Source of the DNA: Mucilaginibacter mallensis | GTDB lineage: Bacteria; Bacteroidota; Bacteroidia; Sphingobacteriales; Sphingobacteriaceae | Assembly: GCF_900105165.1 (NCBI RefSeq) | Contig: NZ_LT629740.1 | Span: 1,550,001-1,614,000, forward strand | DNA length: 64,000 nucleotides | Reading direction: 5' to 3' | Part shown: piece after piece, positions 16,492 to 25,466 of the stretch | How positions within the stretch are numbered: position 1 is the first letter of the stretch | Layout of the letters: each line of letters begins with the position of its first letter | Notes under the pieces: model-generated | The model's input: only the letters and a program-made list of their open reading frames with translations | What the model was told of the DNA's origin: nothing | Databases searched by the model: none | Made by a program: the position numbers and the translations under genes

Positions 16492-17688
16492 TTAAATTCT
16501 CCCCGGATAAACTTTCAATGCTTCCTCTAAACAAATCATTGCGTTCTTTATATCATCAATATTCAAAACGTAGGCCATTCTTACTTCGTTAAGTCCGGCC
16601 CCTTCTGTGCTATAAAAGCCTGTTGCAGGTGCCATCATCACCGTTTGGTTATGGTAGCTGAACCTTTCTAGCATCCACTGGCAAAATTTATCAGCATTAT
16701 CAATGGGTAGTTTGGCCACCACATAAAATGCGCCGCCCGGGTTAGGGCAATAAACGCCCTCCATTTTATTAAGCGCGTTAACTATAGTATTACGGCGGTT
16801 GGTATATTCCTTGTTTACAGCTTCAAAATAGGCATCAGGAGTATCAACCGCTGCTGTACCGGCAATTTGTTCCACCATGCCGGGACTCAGCCTTGCCTGT
16901 GCAAATTTTAAAGCCGCTGTCCACACTGCTTTATTCTTGGTTATTAAACAGCCCAGGCGTGCTCCGCAGGCACTATAACGCTTGCTTACGGTATCAAGCA
17001 CTATTACGTTCTGTTCCAATCCCTCCAGATGCATAGGCGAGGTAAAGGTTTGCCCATCATAACAAAACTCACGGTAGGCTTCATCCGAGAACAGGTACAG
17101 GTCATACTTTAAAACCAACTCTTTCAATGCTTCCAGTTCCTCTTTTGAGTACAGGTAGCCGGTTGGGTTATTGGGGCTGCAAATAAATATAGCCTTTGTT
17201 TTTGGCGTTATCAGTTTTTCAAATTCGCTTATTGGGGGTAGGGCAAAACCATTTTCAATGTGCGATAATATAGGTTTCACCACAATATCGCTCTGACTGG
17301 CAAAGCCATTATAATTTGCGTAGAAAGGCTCAGGAATGATCACCTCATCACCCGAGTCGAGGCAGGTCATCATGGCTATGGTGATAGCTTCGGAGCCTCC
17401 TGTAGTTACTAAAATATCATCGGCTGCTATGTTATAGCCCAGTTTATTATAGTAAGTAGTTAGTTTTTCACGATAGGTTAATGTGCCTTCGGATGGGGTA
17501 TAGGCCCATACTTTAAAGTCGATACCTTTAATGGCATTAAGCATGCCCGCAGGCGTTTCAATATCGGGTTGGCCGATGTTTAAATGATATACCTTTTTGC
17601 CATCTTGTTTGGCTTTATCGGCAAATGGGGTCAGTTTTCTAATAGGCGAAGCGGGCATCCGCTCACCTTTATGCGAGATCATTGGCAT
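16492..17688 (-). CDS. PLP-dependent aminotransferase, class I/II
   Basis: 398 residues, fold type I. Seen are the GGSEAI cofactor-loop motif, the SPNNPTGYLYS segment, YLFSDEAYREF, and the PLP lysine in DTVSKRYSACGARLG. The family covers aspartate and aromatic aminotransferases; specificity cannot be set from sequence, but aromatic genes nearby (26-36 kb) make a role in Phe/Tyr synthesis possible. The start chosen, MPMISHKGERMPASPI, is the only one that keeps the N-terminal arm. It is transcribed toward ssrA; a palindromic repeat of the GACTTTTGACTT type lies right after the stop. Confidence 0.88.
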   Translation of the reverse strand: MPMISHKGERMPASPIRKLTPFADKAKQDGKKVYHLNIGQPDIETPAGMLNAIKGIDFKVWAYTPSEGTLTYREKLTTYYNKLGYNIAADDILVTTGGSEAITIAMMTCLDSGDEVIIPEPFYANYNGFASQSDIVVKPILSHIENGFALPPISEFEKLITPKTKAIFICSPNNPTGYLYSKEELEALKELVLKYDLYLFSDEAYREFCYDGQTFTSPMHLEGLEQNVIVLDTVSKRYSACGARLGCLITKNKAVWTAALKFAQARLSPGMVEQIAGTAAVDTPDAYFEAVNKEYTNRRNTIVNALNKMEGVYCPNPGGAFYVVAKLPIDNADKFCQWMLERFSYHNQTVMMAPATGFYSTEGAGLNEVRMAYVLNIDDIKNAMICLEEALKVYPGRI

Positions 17689-17775
17689 GGGGCAAAATTA
17701 GTAAAAAGAAAATACTGTTAATCTTTAATATTGTTTGTTAGGTTTTTGTGTTTAAAATCTGACAATTTATTTTGT

Positions 17776-18056
17776 TAACCCACCCTCTTTACCGCTTGCG
17801 GTAGAGAGGGTGGTCCAGCGCAGCGCAGACCGGGTGAGTCGGCGGAGCGCGTCGAAGTTAATATTTGGGCGTTGCCTGCGGCCCGTGCTATCCGCTCATA
17901 CTACACAGGCCTTAAGCGCGGGCCTGCACTGAGGCTTTCGAAGTGGCCGGTATCCGCTGCTATCACTAACGCGAACTTCGCCGTGCTCCGCCAACTTACC
18001 CCGACTTCGTTACACTTATCGACCCTCTCTCCGCTTCGCACAAAGAGGGTTGGATA
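17776..18056. repeat. Compound palindromic repeat, family with GACCGGGTGAGTC core
   Basis: A gene-free block with inverted arms: ACCCTCTTTACCGCTTGCGG (17782 on) and, near its end, a partner ACCCTCTCTCCGCTTCGCAC. A GACCGGGTGAGTC word lies between. The same words recur at 33349-33495 (TTTATCGCTTGCGATAGGGA, GACCGGGTGAGTC). The middle is GC-rich and may be a second inserted unit. It looks like a dispersed intergenic element, not a gene. Confidence 0.6.
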
Positions 18057-18076
18057 AAAAAAGCTTATAAAACAAA

Positions 18077-18102
18077 AAAGGCCCCGTTCTACGGAGCCTT
18101 TT
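18077..18102 (-). terminator. Terminator of the DUF1573 gene
   Basis: Stem AAGGCTCCG / CGGGGCCTT with a five-base loop and a T run on the minus strand, 20 bases after the DUF1573 stop. Confidence 0.75.
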
Positions 18103-18122
18103 AAATATCGGTTACTAAAAAC

Positions 18123-18557
18123 TTATTTACCCGCAGTTGGTGGTGTAGTGGTCGCCGCCGCTGGAGCAGGGGCTGCCTTTGCCACAACTTCGCCAACTAT
18201 GTATAAAATTTTTGTTGGTGTTTTAGCATTTGATGTTACTGTAATGCCTTTGTTAAAAGGATAGGCAGCAGCAGCATTATAAGTGATTTTTATCTGGCCT
18301 GTTTCGCCGGCTTTTACTGGTGTTTTAGTATAATCAGCAATGGTACAGCCACATGTAGGTTGCACATTTGTTAAAATAAGAGGCTCGGTACCAACGTTAG
18401 TAAATGTGAAGATTGTGGTAACTGGCGTGCCTTGTGGTATTTTACCAAAATCATGCTTTTCTTCGTTGAATTTAAATTCAGCTTTTTGGTTATCTTGTGC
18501 CGATGCAGTAAAGGCAAAGCCTATAATAACTGCGCATAATATTAAGATCTTTTTCAT
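18123..18557 (-). CDS. DUF1573 domain exported protein
   Basis: About 144 residues from the preferred start MKKILILC; an in-frame Met six codons upstream is less likely because it would precede the signal peptide. A cleavable signal ends at ASAQ. The rest is an Ig-like DUF1573 domain: FNEEKHDFGKIPQG, FTFTNVGTEPL, VQPTCGCT, ending in an Ala/Pro/Thr-rich tail. The family is secreted, common in Bacteroidota, and of unknown role. It is divergent from the E1 dehydrogenase gene; no operon partner. Confidence 0.85.
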   Translation of the reverse strand: MKKILILCAVIIGFAFTASAQDNQKAEFKFNEEKHDFGKIPQGTPVTTIFTFTNVGTEPLILTNVQPTCGCTIADYTKTPVKAGETGQIKITYNAAAAYPFNKGITVTSNAKTPTKILYIVGEVVAKAAPAPAAATTTPPTAGK

Positions 18558-18693
18558 GTTGGTTATTTGATTCATACAAATATATAAGGTTTAATCTAAT
18601 TTAAAAACTATTATAAAAACTGAACGTTTTGAATGAAGAATGTACCAATTACAAAATAGAATTTTATAATTTTACCGACTAAACAAATTTGAT

Positions 18694-21126
18694 ATGCCCG
18701 AAACTGCATTACATAGTGCCGGCAACTTTGGTGATGTTGAACTCAGTTTTGATGATTTCAAAAAGATTGTGATCAACGATTACCGTGTGGGTTTTGAGAG
18801 CCGGCAAGCCAGTATACTTGGTCGCCGCGAAGTGCTTACGGGAAAGGCTAAGTTTGGCATATTTGGCGATGGAAAAGAAGTGGCCCAACTGGCTATGGCC
18901 AAGGCGTTTAAGCCCGGCGATTGGCGCTCGGGTTATTACCGCGACCAAACCTTTATGTTTGCCACAGGGATGAGCAATCTGAAGGAATTTTTTGCACAAC
19001 TGTATGCTACACCCGATATTGAAAAGGACCCGGCATCAGGCGGCAGGCAGATGAATTGCCACTATGCTACGCGCTTCGTGAATCCCGATGGTAGCTGGGT
19101 AAGCCAGGCCGAAACGATGAACTGCGCGTCGGATATTTCGACTACGAGTGGTCATATGCCGCGCTTATTGGGCCTTGCATACGCGTCAAAACTATATCGC
19201 CAGAACAATGAACTGGAATATTTAAAGCAATTTTCAGTAAACGGTAACGAGGTTGCCTTTGGTACTATAGGCAATGGCTCAACTTCCGAAGGCTTGTTTT
19301 TCGAAACTTTTAACGCCGCCGGTGTATTACAGGTGCCTATGGCCATCTCTATCTGGGATGATGCCTATGCTATATCTGTACCCGCCAGCTTGCAAACTAC
19401 GAAGGAAGATATATCCGAAATATTAAAAGGTTTCCAATGTGAAGAGGGTACCAACGGCTACGAAATATTTAAAGTACGCGGCTGGGATTATGTAGCCTTG
19501 TGCGAAACCTATGAGCGCGCGATAAGCATCTGTCGTGAAAAACATGTGCCGGTATTGATACACGTTACCGAAATGACACAGCCGCAAGGGCACTCTACCT
19601 CAGGCTCGCATGAGCGCTACAAGAGCAAGGAGCGCCTGGCATGGGAAAATGACTACGACTGCCTGGTAAAAATGCGCGACTGGATGATATCATCGGCCAT
19701 TGCAACACCTGAAGAACTGGATGAGATGGAGGCGGAGGCTAAAAAGTTTGTGCGTGAATGCCAGCGTGAAGCCTGGAACGAACGTGCCGATGAAATTAAG
19801 ATCGAATTGGATGAAGCGGCGCTGGCTATTGAGCAATTGGCGCATAATGTAGCAGCCGAAACGGAATTAACGGCTATCGCCACAGCATTGCGCTCGGTAA
19901 TTGACCCGGGGCGTAATGATATTGTTTCATCAATACGTAAAACACTACGCTTAACGGTTAAAGAAAATACACCTGAAAAACAAGCACTAATTAGCTGGCT
20001 TTATACTGAAAATGAAAAGAATACCGAGCGTTATAACTCCAAACTATTTTCAGGAACACCATATTCGCCATTAAATGTGCCGGTTATTGCAGCTGAGTAC
20101 GATGATGATGCCCGTTTAATTGATGGTCGTGAGGTATTAAATGCCTGCTTTGATGCCAATTTTGAGCGCGATAAAAGTATTGTTGCCTTTGGCGAGGATG
20201 TGGGTGCGATAGGAGACGTTAACCAGGGCTTTGCCGGCCTGCAAAGCAAATACGGCGACCTGCGTATAGTTGATACCGGTATACGCGAAGCAACCATTAT
20301 AGGGCAGGGTATGGGCCTCTCCATGCGTGGTTTACGCCCTATAGCCGAGATACAATATCTTGACTACCTGATATATGCCATGAACGTGATCAGTGATGAT
20401 CTGGCCAGCTTAAGCTACCGTACCAAAGGTGGTCAAAAAGCGCCGGTTATTATCCGTACACGCGGGCACAGGCTTGAGGGCATCTGGCACTCAGGCTCAC
20501 CAATGGGCATGATATTAGGCGGCATGCGTGGTTTGCATATTTGCGTGCCCCGTAATATGACCCAGGCTGCCGGTATGTATAATACCTTATTAAGAGGCGA
20601 TGAGCCTGCATTGGTTATAGAATGCCTTAACGGTTATCGCTTAAAGGAAAAATTACCTGCAAATGTGGGTGAGTTCACCGTACCGCTGGGTAAGGCTGAA
20701 ATTATGCGCGAAGGTGCTGATATTACTGTAGTATCTTACGGTTCAACCCTGCGTATTGTAATGGAAGCGGCCGAAGAGTTGGAAAAAATGGATATCCATA
20801 TCGAAGTGATCGACCCGCAAACGCTGTATCCTTTTGATACGGATAATATCTGCGGCAGTTCATTAAGAAAAACCAATAAGTTGCTGGTTATTGACGAGGA
20901 TATTCCCGGTTCAGGATCAGCCTATATTCTGCAAAGGATATTGGAAAACCAGAATGGCTATTATTCGCTCGATTCTCAGCCTAAAACATTAAGTGCTAAG
21001 GACCACCGCCCGCCATATGGCTCTGATGGTGATTATTTCAGCAAACCATCACATGATGATGTGATAGAGGCGGTATATAATATGATGAACGAGACCAATC
21101 CCGGGAAATATCCGGCGATTTATTAA
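18694..21126 (+). CDS. 2-oxoacid dehydrogenase E1, fused alpha and beta subunits
   Basis: 810 residues in one chain: an alpha-type thiamine-diphosphate domain (about 20-330), a linker helix region, and a beta-type transketolase domain (about 475-800, with VAFGEDVGAIGDVNQGF, GIREATIIGQGMG and EIQYLDYL). The reaction is oxidative decarboxylation of a branched-chain 2-oxoacid or pyruvate, passing the acyl group to an E2 lipoyl protein not encoded here. The metal/ThDP motif, GDG-x26-NN in most homologues, reads GNG (about 193) and WDD, an apparent exchange of Asp and Asn. The gene is monocistronic and divergent from the DUF1573 gene. Confidence 0.88.
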   Translation: MPETALHSAGNFGDVELSFDDFKKIVINDYRVGFESRQASILGRREVLTGKAKFGIFGDGKEVAQLAMAKAFKPGDWRSGYYRDQTFMFATGMSNLKEFFAQLYATPDIEKDPASGGRQMNCHYATRFVNPDGSWVSQAETMNCASDISTTSGHMPRLLGLAYASKLYRQNNELEYLKQFSVNGNEVAFGTIGNGSTSEGLFFETFNAAGVLQVPMAISIWDDAYAISVPASLQTTKEDISEILKGFQCEEGTNGYEIFKVRGWDYVALCETYERAISICREKHVPVLIHVTEMTQPQGHSTSGSHERYKSKERLAWENDYDCLVKMRDWMISSAIATPEELDEMEAEAKKFVRECQREAWNERADEIKIELDEAALAIEQLAHNVAAETELTAIATALRSVIDPGRNDIVSSIRKTLRLTVKENTPEKQALISWLYTENEKNTERYNSKLFSGTPYSPLNVPVIAAEYDDDARLIDGREVLNACFDANFERDKSIVAFGEDVGAIGDVNQGFAGLQSKYGDLRIVDTGIREATIIGQGMGLSMRGLRPIAEIQYLDYLIYAMNVISDDLASLSYRTKGGQKAPVIIRTRGHRLEGIWHSGSPMGMILGGMRGLHICVPRNMTQAAGMYNTLLRGDEPALVIECLNGYRLKEKLPANVGEFTVPLGKAEIMREGADITVVSYGSTLRIVMEAAEELEKMDIHIEVIDPQTLYPFDTDNICGSSLRKTNKLLVIDEDIPGSGSAYILQRILENQNGYYSLDSQPKTLSAKDHRPPYGSDGDYFSKPSHDDVIEAVYNMMNETNPGKYPAIY

Positions 21127-21185
21127 TGAGTGATGGAGTGAATGAGTGATTTAGTGAATATAAGAGCTTAAATAGTTCAGCATTT

Positions 21186-21295
21186 TCATCATCGCAATAT
21201 AATCTTTGTGCCCTTTGTGCGGTTCTTTGTGATCTTTGTGGTTAATTTTACCGCCAGGGTCACAAAGAGATCCACATAGTAACACAAAGATTTTT
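21186..21295. repeat. CTTTGTG-rich interspersed repeat
   Basis: Repeated CTTTGTG words (four in the first 55 bases) face their reverse complement CACAAAG further on, giving a weak inverted structure between the E1 gene and the nitroreductase gene. Similar words are widespread between genes in Bacteroidota. Not coding. Confidence 0.5.
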
Positions 21296-21304
21296 TTATT
21301 ATAC

Positions 21305-21883
21305 ATGACTGAAAGTTTCATCGCCATAGCAGAAAATATAAAGAACCGCCGTACCATAAAGCCATTTATGATGAACGGCCATAAAATACCAAACGGGCAT
21401 ATTGCTGCCATATTAGAACTTGCTGACTGGGCGCCAACCCACGGGTATACGGAGCCATGGCGCTTTGTGGTATATGAAGATGCTACACAATTTTGTGCTG
21501 CGCACGCCAATATCTACAGGGAAAATACCAGCGACGTAGATCAGAATGATACTGTTGCAAATAACCTGCTTCATCAGGGTGATAAAGCATCACATGTAAT
21601 TATCGCCATTATGAAAAGGGGTAAACTACCCAAGATACCTGTATTTGAAGAAATAGCTGCTACATCATGTGCTGTTCAAAACCTGCTGCTGGGTGCTACT
21701 GCGTTAAATATTGCAAGTTATTGGGGCACAGGAGGCATGGCACTTAAACCTGCCATGAAAGCGTATTTAAACCTCGGTGTAGATGACCATGTAGTAGGTG
21801 TTTTATATCTGGGGTACACTGATGTACATCCCGAGGGCCAAAGAACAATTCCTATTGAACAAAAGGTAAGCTGGGTTAAGTAA
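21305..21883 (+). CDS. Nitroreductase family protein
   Basis: 192 residues from the ATG of MTESFIAIAENI; an upstream in-frame Met at 21236 would add residues encoded by the CTTTGTG repeat and is rejected. The flavin fold motifs are NIKNRRTIKPF, LADWAPTHGYTEPWRFVV, SCAVQNLLLGATAL and the ending typical of small FMN nitroreductases. These enzymes are NAD(P)H-dependent flavoproteins acting on nitro or quinone compounds; true substrate unknown. It may be read through from the E1 gene 180 bases upstream, but the repeat between them argues for separate transcripts. Confidence 0.85.
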   Translation: MTESFIAIAENIKNRRTIKPFMMNGHKIPNGHIAAILELADWAPTHGYTEPWRFVVYEDATQFCAAHANIYRENTSDVDQNDTVANNLLHQGDKASHVIIAIMKRGKLPKIPVFEEIAATSCAVQNLLLGATALNIASYWGTGGMALKPAMKAYLNLGVDDHVVGVLYLGYTDVHPEGQRTIPIEQKVSWVK

Positions 21884-22016
21884 ACTTTTTTTGTTTCCGT
21901 TCCGTACAATAACGCTCAACAAAATTGAGACAGGTATTTTTATTAATATATAGGTGATTTGTTTAACATAAACGAAATAATTGTAATTAAATATAATAAT
22001 TATTTATTAATTTGTT

Positions 22017-22024
22017 TACTTTTG
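22017..22024 (+). promoter_or_regulatory. -7 element TACTTTTG before the L,D-transpeptidase gene
   Basis: A perfect match to TAnnTTTG, 80 bases before the preferred ATG at 22106. A clear -33 partner is not seen, so only the -7 element is claimed. Confidence 0.4.
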
Positions 22025-22105
22025 CAATAATCACAACAAATATATCGTTGCTAATACCTGAACCTGTTGATTTTATTAACAGATTTAAATACCCTAATTA
22101 GTACT

Positions 22106-22891
22106 ATGAGGAAACATTTTTGGTGGATTACGTGCGCTTGTATGCTCCTTTCAATTACTATGATCAATTGGAGAACAGCTAACGCGAACCGGTCGACTGC
22201 TCCATTAGAAGCAGCGTCATCAGCAAAAGATCTATTTGAAAAATATGTTGATGATCTTTACCAGGCTGCACAACTACAACAATCAGGTTTGGATGAAGTT
22301 GTATTTAAAAAGGCAGTAACAGGTTTCATCAACCTTAAAATGGCGAACAAATTACCACAAAACAGCTCCGTTATTACTGTTGTTGATTTGAATAAACCAA
22401 GTCGCGAAAAACGCATGTGGATTGTTGACCTGGTTGCCAAGCACCTTTTATTAAATACCTGGGTTGCCCATGGGTCGGGTAGTGGCGACGATGTTGCCAA
22501 CAGCTTCTCTAATATTAATGACTCACACCAAAGCAGTTTAGGTTTTTACCTTACTGACGATGTTTATATGGGTAAACATGGCCGTTCATTACACCTTGAT
22601 GGTTTGGATGAAGGCTTTAATGATGATGCCCGTGCCCGCGAAATTGTAGTTCATGGCGCGCCTTATGTAAGCGAAAGAACGATCAATGAAAAAGGTAAAA
22701 TAGGCCGTAGCTGGGGATGTCCTGCTGTATCGCCAAAAGTATCAAACGAAGTTATTGATGATATAAAAGGCCGCACCGTATTTTTCATCAACGGAAACGA
22801 TAATAACTACAACTCGAAATACCTTAACGAAGATCTTTCAGCTGCTTACATTTTCCCTGCTGATACCGCAAACAGGTTAGCGAATCTTTAA
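22106..22891 (+). CDS. Murein L,D-transpeptidase catalytic domain family protein
   Basis: 261 residues from MRKHFWWITC; a longer frame from 22067 would place 13 residues before an otherwise normal signal peptide and is rejected. After the exported N-terminus the conserved region contains HGSGSGDD, EIVVHGAPYVSE and the cysteine motif SWGCPAVS. The Cys acts as nucleophile with the preceding His, as in YkuD-type enzymes that form 3-3 cross-links or attach proteins to peptidoglycan. It faces a second, unrelated-length L,D-transpeptidase (22996-24576) across a shared palindromic repeat. Confidence 0.85.
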   Translation: MRKHFWWITCACMLLSITMINWRTANANRSTAPLEAASSAKDLFEKYVDDLYQAAQLQQSGLDEVVFKKAVTGFINLKMANKLPQNSSVITVVDLNKPSREKRMWIVDLVAKHLLLNTWVAHGSGSGDDVANSFSNINDSHQSSLGFYLTDDVYMGKHGRSLHLDGLDEGFNDDARAREIVVHGAPYVSERTINEKGKIGRSWGCPAVSPKVSNEVIDDIKGRTVFFINGNDNNYNSKYLNEDLSAAYIFPADTANRLANL

Positions 22892-22991
22892 TAGAATCAA
22901 GATAAAAGCAAGAGTCAAGAATTAAGAGTCAAGAACCAAGAAGCTTTAAAACTTTTTTCTTGACTCTTGATTCTAGCGTCTTGACTCTTTC
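22892..22991. repeat. Palindromic AAGAGTCAAGAA repeat between convergent genes
   Basis: Left words AGAATCAAG and AGAGTCAAGAA (twice) face TTCTTGACTCTTGATTCT. The structure can form a long hairpin and probably acts as a bidirectional transcription end for the two transpeptidase genes. It is related in word use to the GACTTTTGACTT elements elsewhere in the window. Confidence 0.6.
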
Positions 22992-22995
22992 TACT

Positions 22996-24576
22996 TTATC
23001 TGGCTGCTAATGTGGGAACGTTTGGTTTAACATTGTCCAGTATTTTCGCCATGTGTGCATATAAAACTATATCCAATCCGTACACATCCGGTCTGTATTG
23101 TATAACTCCGGTTGAATCGGCCCAGCAAGTTGTATAGGTGATATAAACCGCGGTTTTATTTGGCAGGTCGATATCAGTAGGTGCGGGATTGTCGGATTTC
23201 ATATCTTCGTCAATCGTATTATACTCATCACTTTGGCCGAATAGGGCCAGTGCAAGGCCCTCTGGATTACCCAGCCTTACGCATCCATGACTTACCGCGC
23301 GCATCGCCTTATAAAAAGCTGATTTGGCGGGCGTATCATGCAAATAAACATTACTATGGTTATTGAACAGGAACTTGATCTTTCCTAAGGAGTTATCGGC
23401 ACCTGGTTTCTGCTTAAATTCAAAATCAGACTTATTGGCGGTCGACCAATCTATCGTTTCAGGGTCAGGTATCTTATCGCCATTTTTATAAACATCAATA
23501 TTTTTGTTAGCAAGGTAGTAGGGGTCTTTGGCGGCTTCAACCATTATCTCCTTGTTGGCAATACTTTCGGGTATGTTCCAAACCGGGTTTACTTGTACGC
23601 TGTGTATCACGCTGTTTAACATGGGGGTTTCGTGCGGGTTGGGCTTGTCATACCTGTCGGTATCATCAAAATGGATAAGGGTTTTTGCATTGTCCATATT
23701 ACGGCCCTGGCCAACGCAAACTTTCATGTTTAAAACAGATTTGCCGCTATCCATCACATCCAGCTTAAAATCAGGGATGTTTACCAATACATACTTTACT
23801 TCAGTAGGTTTATTTTGCCATCTTAAGCGCTCCATGCTGATCAATAACAAACGTTGCGATTCATCCTTAGATAAGCCGGGTATTACTGTTCCGCTTAAAT
23901 AAGCTTTTTGCAAAATTTTGTATTGAGGGTCATTAGGTTGTATGGTATCTAAATAAATTTTAAGATTCCGGGCCTGTAACACCTGTTTTATGGAGGTACT
24001 GTCGGGCCTTTTGGTAGCCATAAAATATCTTGAATAGATCCTTTTAGGGTTGATGAGCCCAAATTTCAGATAGTTAGTATAATTAATAAGTGAGTTTGCC
24101 GTAAGTAGCTCAAGCTGGGCCATATCATGGTAGGCTTCATCAAGTGTTTTTATGCCATTCTTGCTGTAAAATTTACTGGCAAGTGCCCTGATCTGCTGAG
24201 GTTGGAACATGTTTGAGTCAAGCCCGTGCTCATCGGCTTTGTCAAAATAATCAAGCATTGTTTTAAAATCACCATTTTGAAAATATGCGAGGAACAGCGC
24301 GGGGTCATAATCGTTATTTACATAATAAGTTTTAATGCGTACCGGGTTGGTGAGATTTGCCTTGTCGCTATCCAGCACGTGTTTAAATACTACTGCAAAA
24401 TCGTCGGGATCTAATTGTTTAAAAACTATATTCTGAGTTCGTTTGAAAAGAATATTAGCCATATCAGAACGTTTCTTTTTACAGCTTTGAAAGGTAGTGG
24501 TAAGCAGGCAGAGCAGTAATATAAATACAGGGTAAGCGGGTCTTTTAACAATGGAATAAGGGAACTTCATTTTCAT
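22996..24576 (-). CDS. L,D-transpeptidase family lipoprotein (YcbB-like)
   Basis: 526 residues. The N-terminus carries a lipoprotein signal with lipobox FQSC (Cys32) followed by KKK. The middle resembles the scaffold of YcbB/LdtD-type enzymes (QRLLLISMERLRW), and the YkuD domain covers about 265-470: PMLNSVIHSVQVNPVWNIPE, then the catalytic SHGCVRLGNPEGLA near 430. It cross-links or remodels peptidoglycan at the cell envelope. It lies alone, convergent with the smaller transpeptidase gene. Confidence 0.88.
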   Translation of the reverse strand: MKMKFPYSIVKRPAYPVFILLLCLLTTTFQSCKKKRSDMANILFKRTQNIVFKQLDPDDFAVVFKHVLDSDKANLTNPVRIKTYYVNNDYDPALFLAYFQNGDFKTMLDYFDKADEHGLDSNMFQPQQIRALASKFYSKNGIKTLDEAYHDMAQLELLTANSLINYTNYLKFGLINPKRIYSRYFMATKRPDSTSIKQVLQARNLKIYLDTIQPNDPQYKILQKAYLSGTVIPGLSKDESQRLLLISMERLRWQNKPTEVKYVLVNIPDFKLDVMDSGKSVLNMKVCVGQGRNMDNAKTLIHFDDTDRYDKPNPHETPMLNSVIHSVQVNPVWNIPESIANKEIMVEAAKDPYYLANKNIDVYKNGDKIPDPETIDWSTANKSDFEFKQKPGADNSLGKIKFLFNNHSNVYLHDTPAKSAFYKAMRAVSHGCVRLGNPEGLALALFGQSDEYNTIDEDMKSDNPAPTDIDLPNKTAVYITYTTCWADSTGVIQYRPDVYGLDIVLYAHMAKILDNVKPNVPTLAAR

Positions 24577-24732
24577 AGATGTGTATCATGTGTGTATATA
24601 GCAATTGCTATACCACAACTTGCAATAGTTAAAACGGTATTAAATTAATAAATCTAATGAACATTTCAGGGATGAAAACCATTTTTGCGATATGAATAAT
24701 TTTGGCGGATATTGTACTATGAAATTATAATT

Positions 24733-25251
24733 ATGGCAAACAAAAATAAAGCAGAAGTATGGCTGCGAGGTCCGTTGGAGGGCATACCACCTTTGCTTCA
24801 GCCGGTTGCCCATGCCTTATTGCAAGCCCGCGAAGAGATAAACGGCCTGATGAATAACTTCCCTGATAAATTATTGTGGGAAAGGCCCGTGGGCATGGCA
24901 TCGCCGGGTTTTCATTTACAACATCTGACTGGCGTACTGGACAGATTGTTTACGTATGCCAAAGGCGAACAGCTTACCCAGCAGCAACTGGATTACCTGG
25001 CATCAGAAGGGAAAGACCAGCAACAGAATGTGCAAACCCTGCTTAATAATTTTAACCATCAGGTTGATAGGGCCATAAAACAACTAGGTGAAACAGATGA
25101 AACAACCCTAACTGAAACCCGCGGTGTAGGCAGGGCGCAAATTCCATCAACAGTTATAGGTCTGCTGGTCCATTCTGCGGAGCATACCATGAGGCATACA
25201 GGGCAGTTGCTGGTAACGGCGAGGATTTTAGTATCAAGTAGCTCTTTTTAG
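24733..25251 (+). CDS. DinB family protein
   Basis: 172 residues from MANKNKAEVW; an upstream Met at 24712 adds seven residues and has poorer context. The four-helix DinB fold is marked by the metal histidines in FHLQHLTGV and HSAEHTMRHTGQ. DinB proteins are putative metal-dependent transferases or hydrolases linked to thiol cofactors; substrate unknown. The last residues, VSSSSF, are encoded by a dispersed repeat word (AGTATCAAGTAGCT) that begins at 25230, so the true C-terminus has been replaced or extended by the repeat. Confidence 0.85.
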   Translation: MANKNKAEVWLRGPLEGIPPLLQPVAHALLQAREEINGLMNNFPDKLLWERPVGMASPGFHLQHLTGVLDRLFTYAKGEQLTQQQLDYLASEGKDQQQNVQTLLNNFNHQVDRAIKQLGETDETTLTETRGVGRAQIPSTVIGLLVHSAEHTMRHTGQLLVTARILVSSSSF

Positions 25252-25466
25252 TATCAAGTAGCTAGTATCAGGTATCAAGATAAAAAGAAAAAGCTTGGGA
25301 ACGTGCGATTCCCGCCCCTGGGAGGGGCAGGGAGGGGTTTCTTGAACTTTGCTAAACCAGGCGCAGAAACCCCTCCCTGCCACAACACATCCAGCCGCAC
25401 CCCTCCCAGGGGAGGGAATTATAAAAACACTCTGTCTTGATACCTGATACTAGCTACTTGATACTA
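25231..25466. repeat. Nested inverted repeat with perfect 32-bp outer arms
   Basis: Outer arms at 25249-25280 and 25435-25466 are exact reverse complements over 32 bp (core word AGTATCAAGTAGCTAGTATC). Inside, CCCCTGGGAGGGG and GGGAGGGGTTTCT at 25314-25341 face AGAAACCCCTCCC and CCCCTCCCAGGGG at 25371-25413. A further partial copy of the outer word lies at 25230-25243. The outer arms overlap the stop codons of both flanking convergent genes and encode VSSS at the end of the transporter. Confidence 0.85.

Noticed and set aside
21236..21304. Upstream start for the nitroreductase
   Set aside because: The added 23 residues come from the CTTTGTG repeat; the internal Met at 21305 starts the conserved fold.
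25249..25466. CRISPR-like array
   Set aside because: The words form an inverted repeat, not direct repeats with unique spacers of constant size. No cas genes are in the window.
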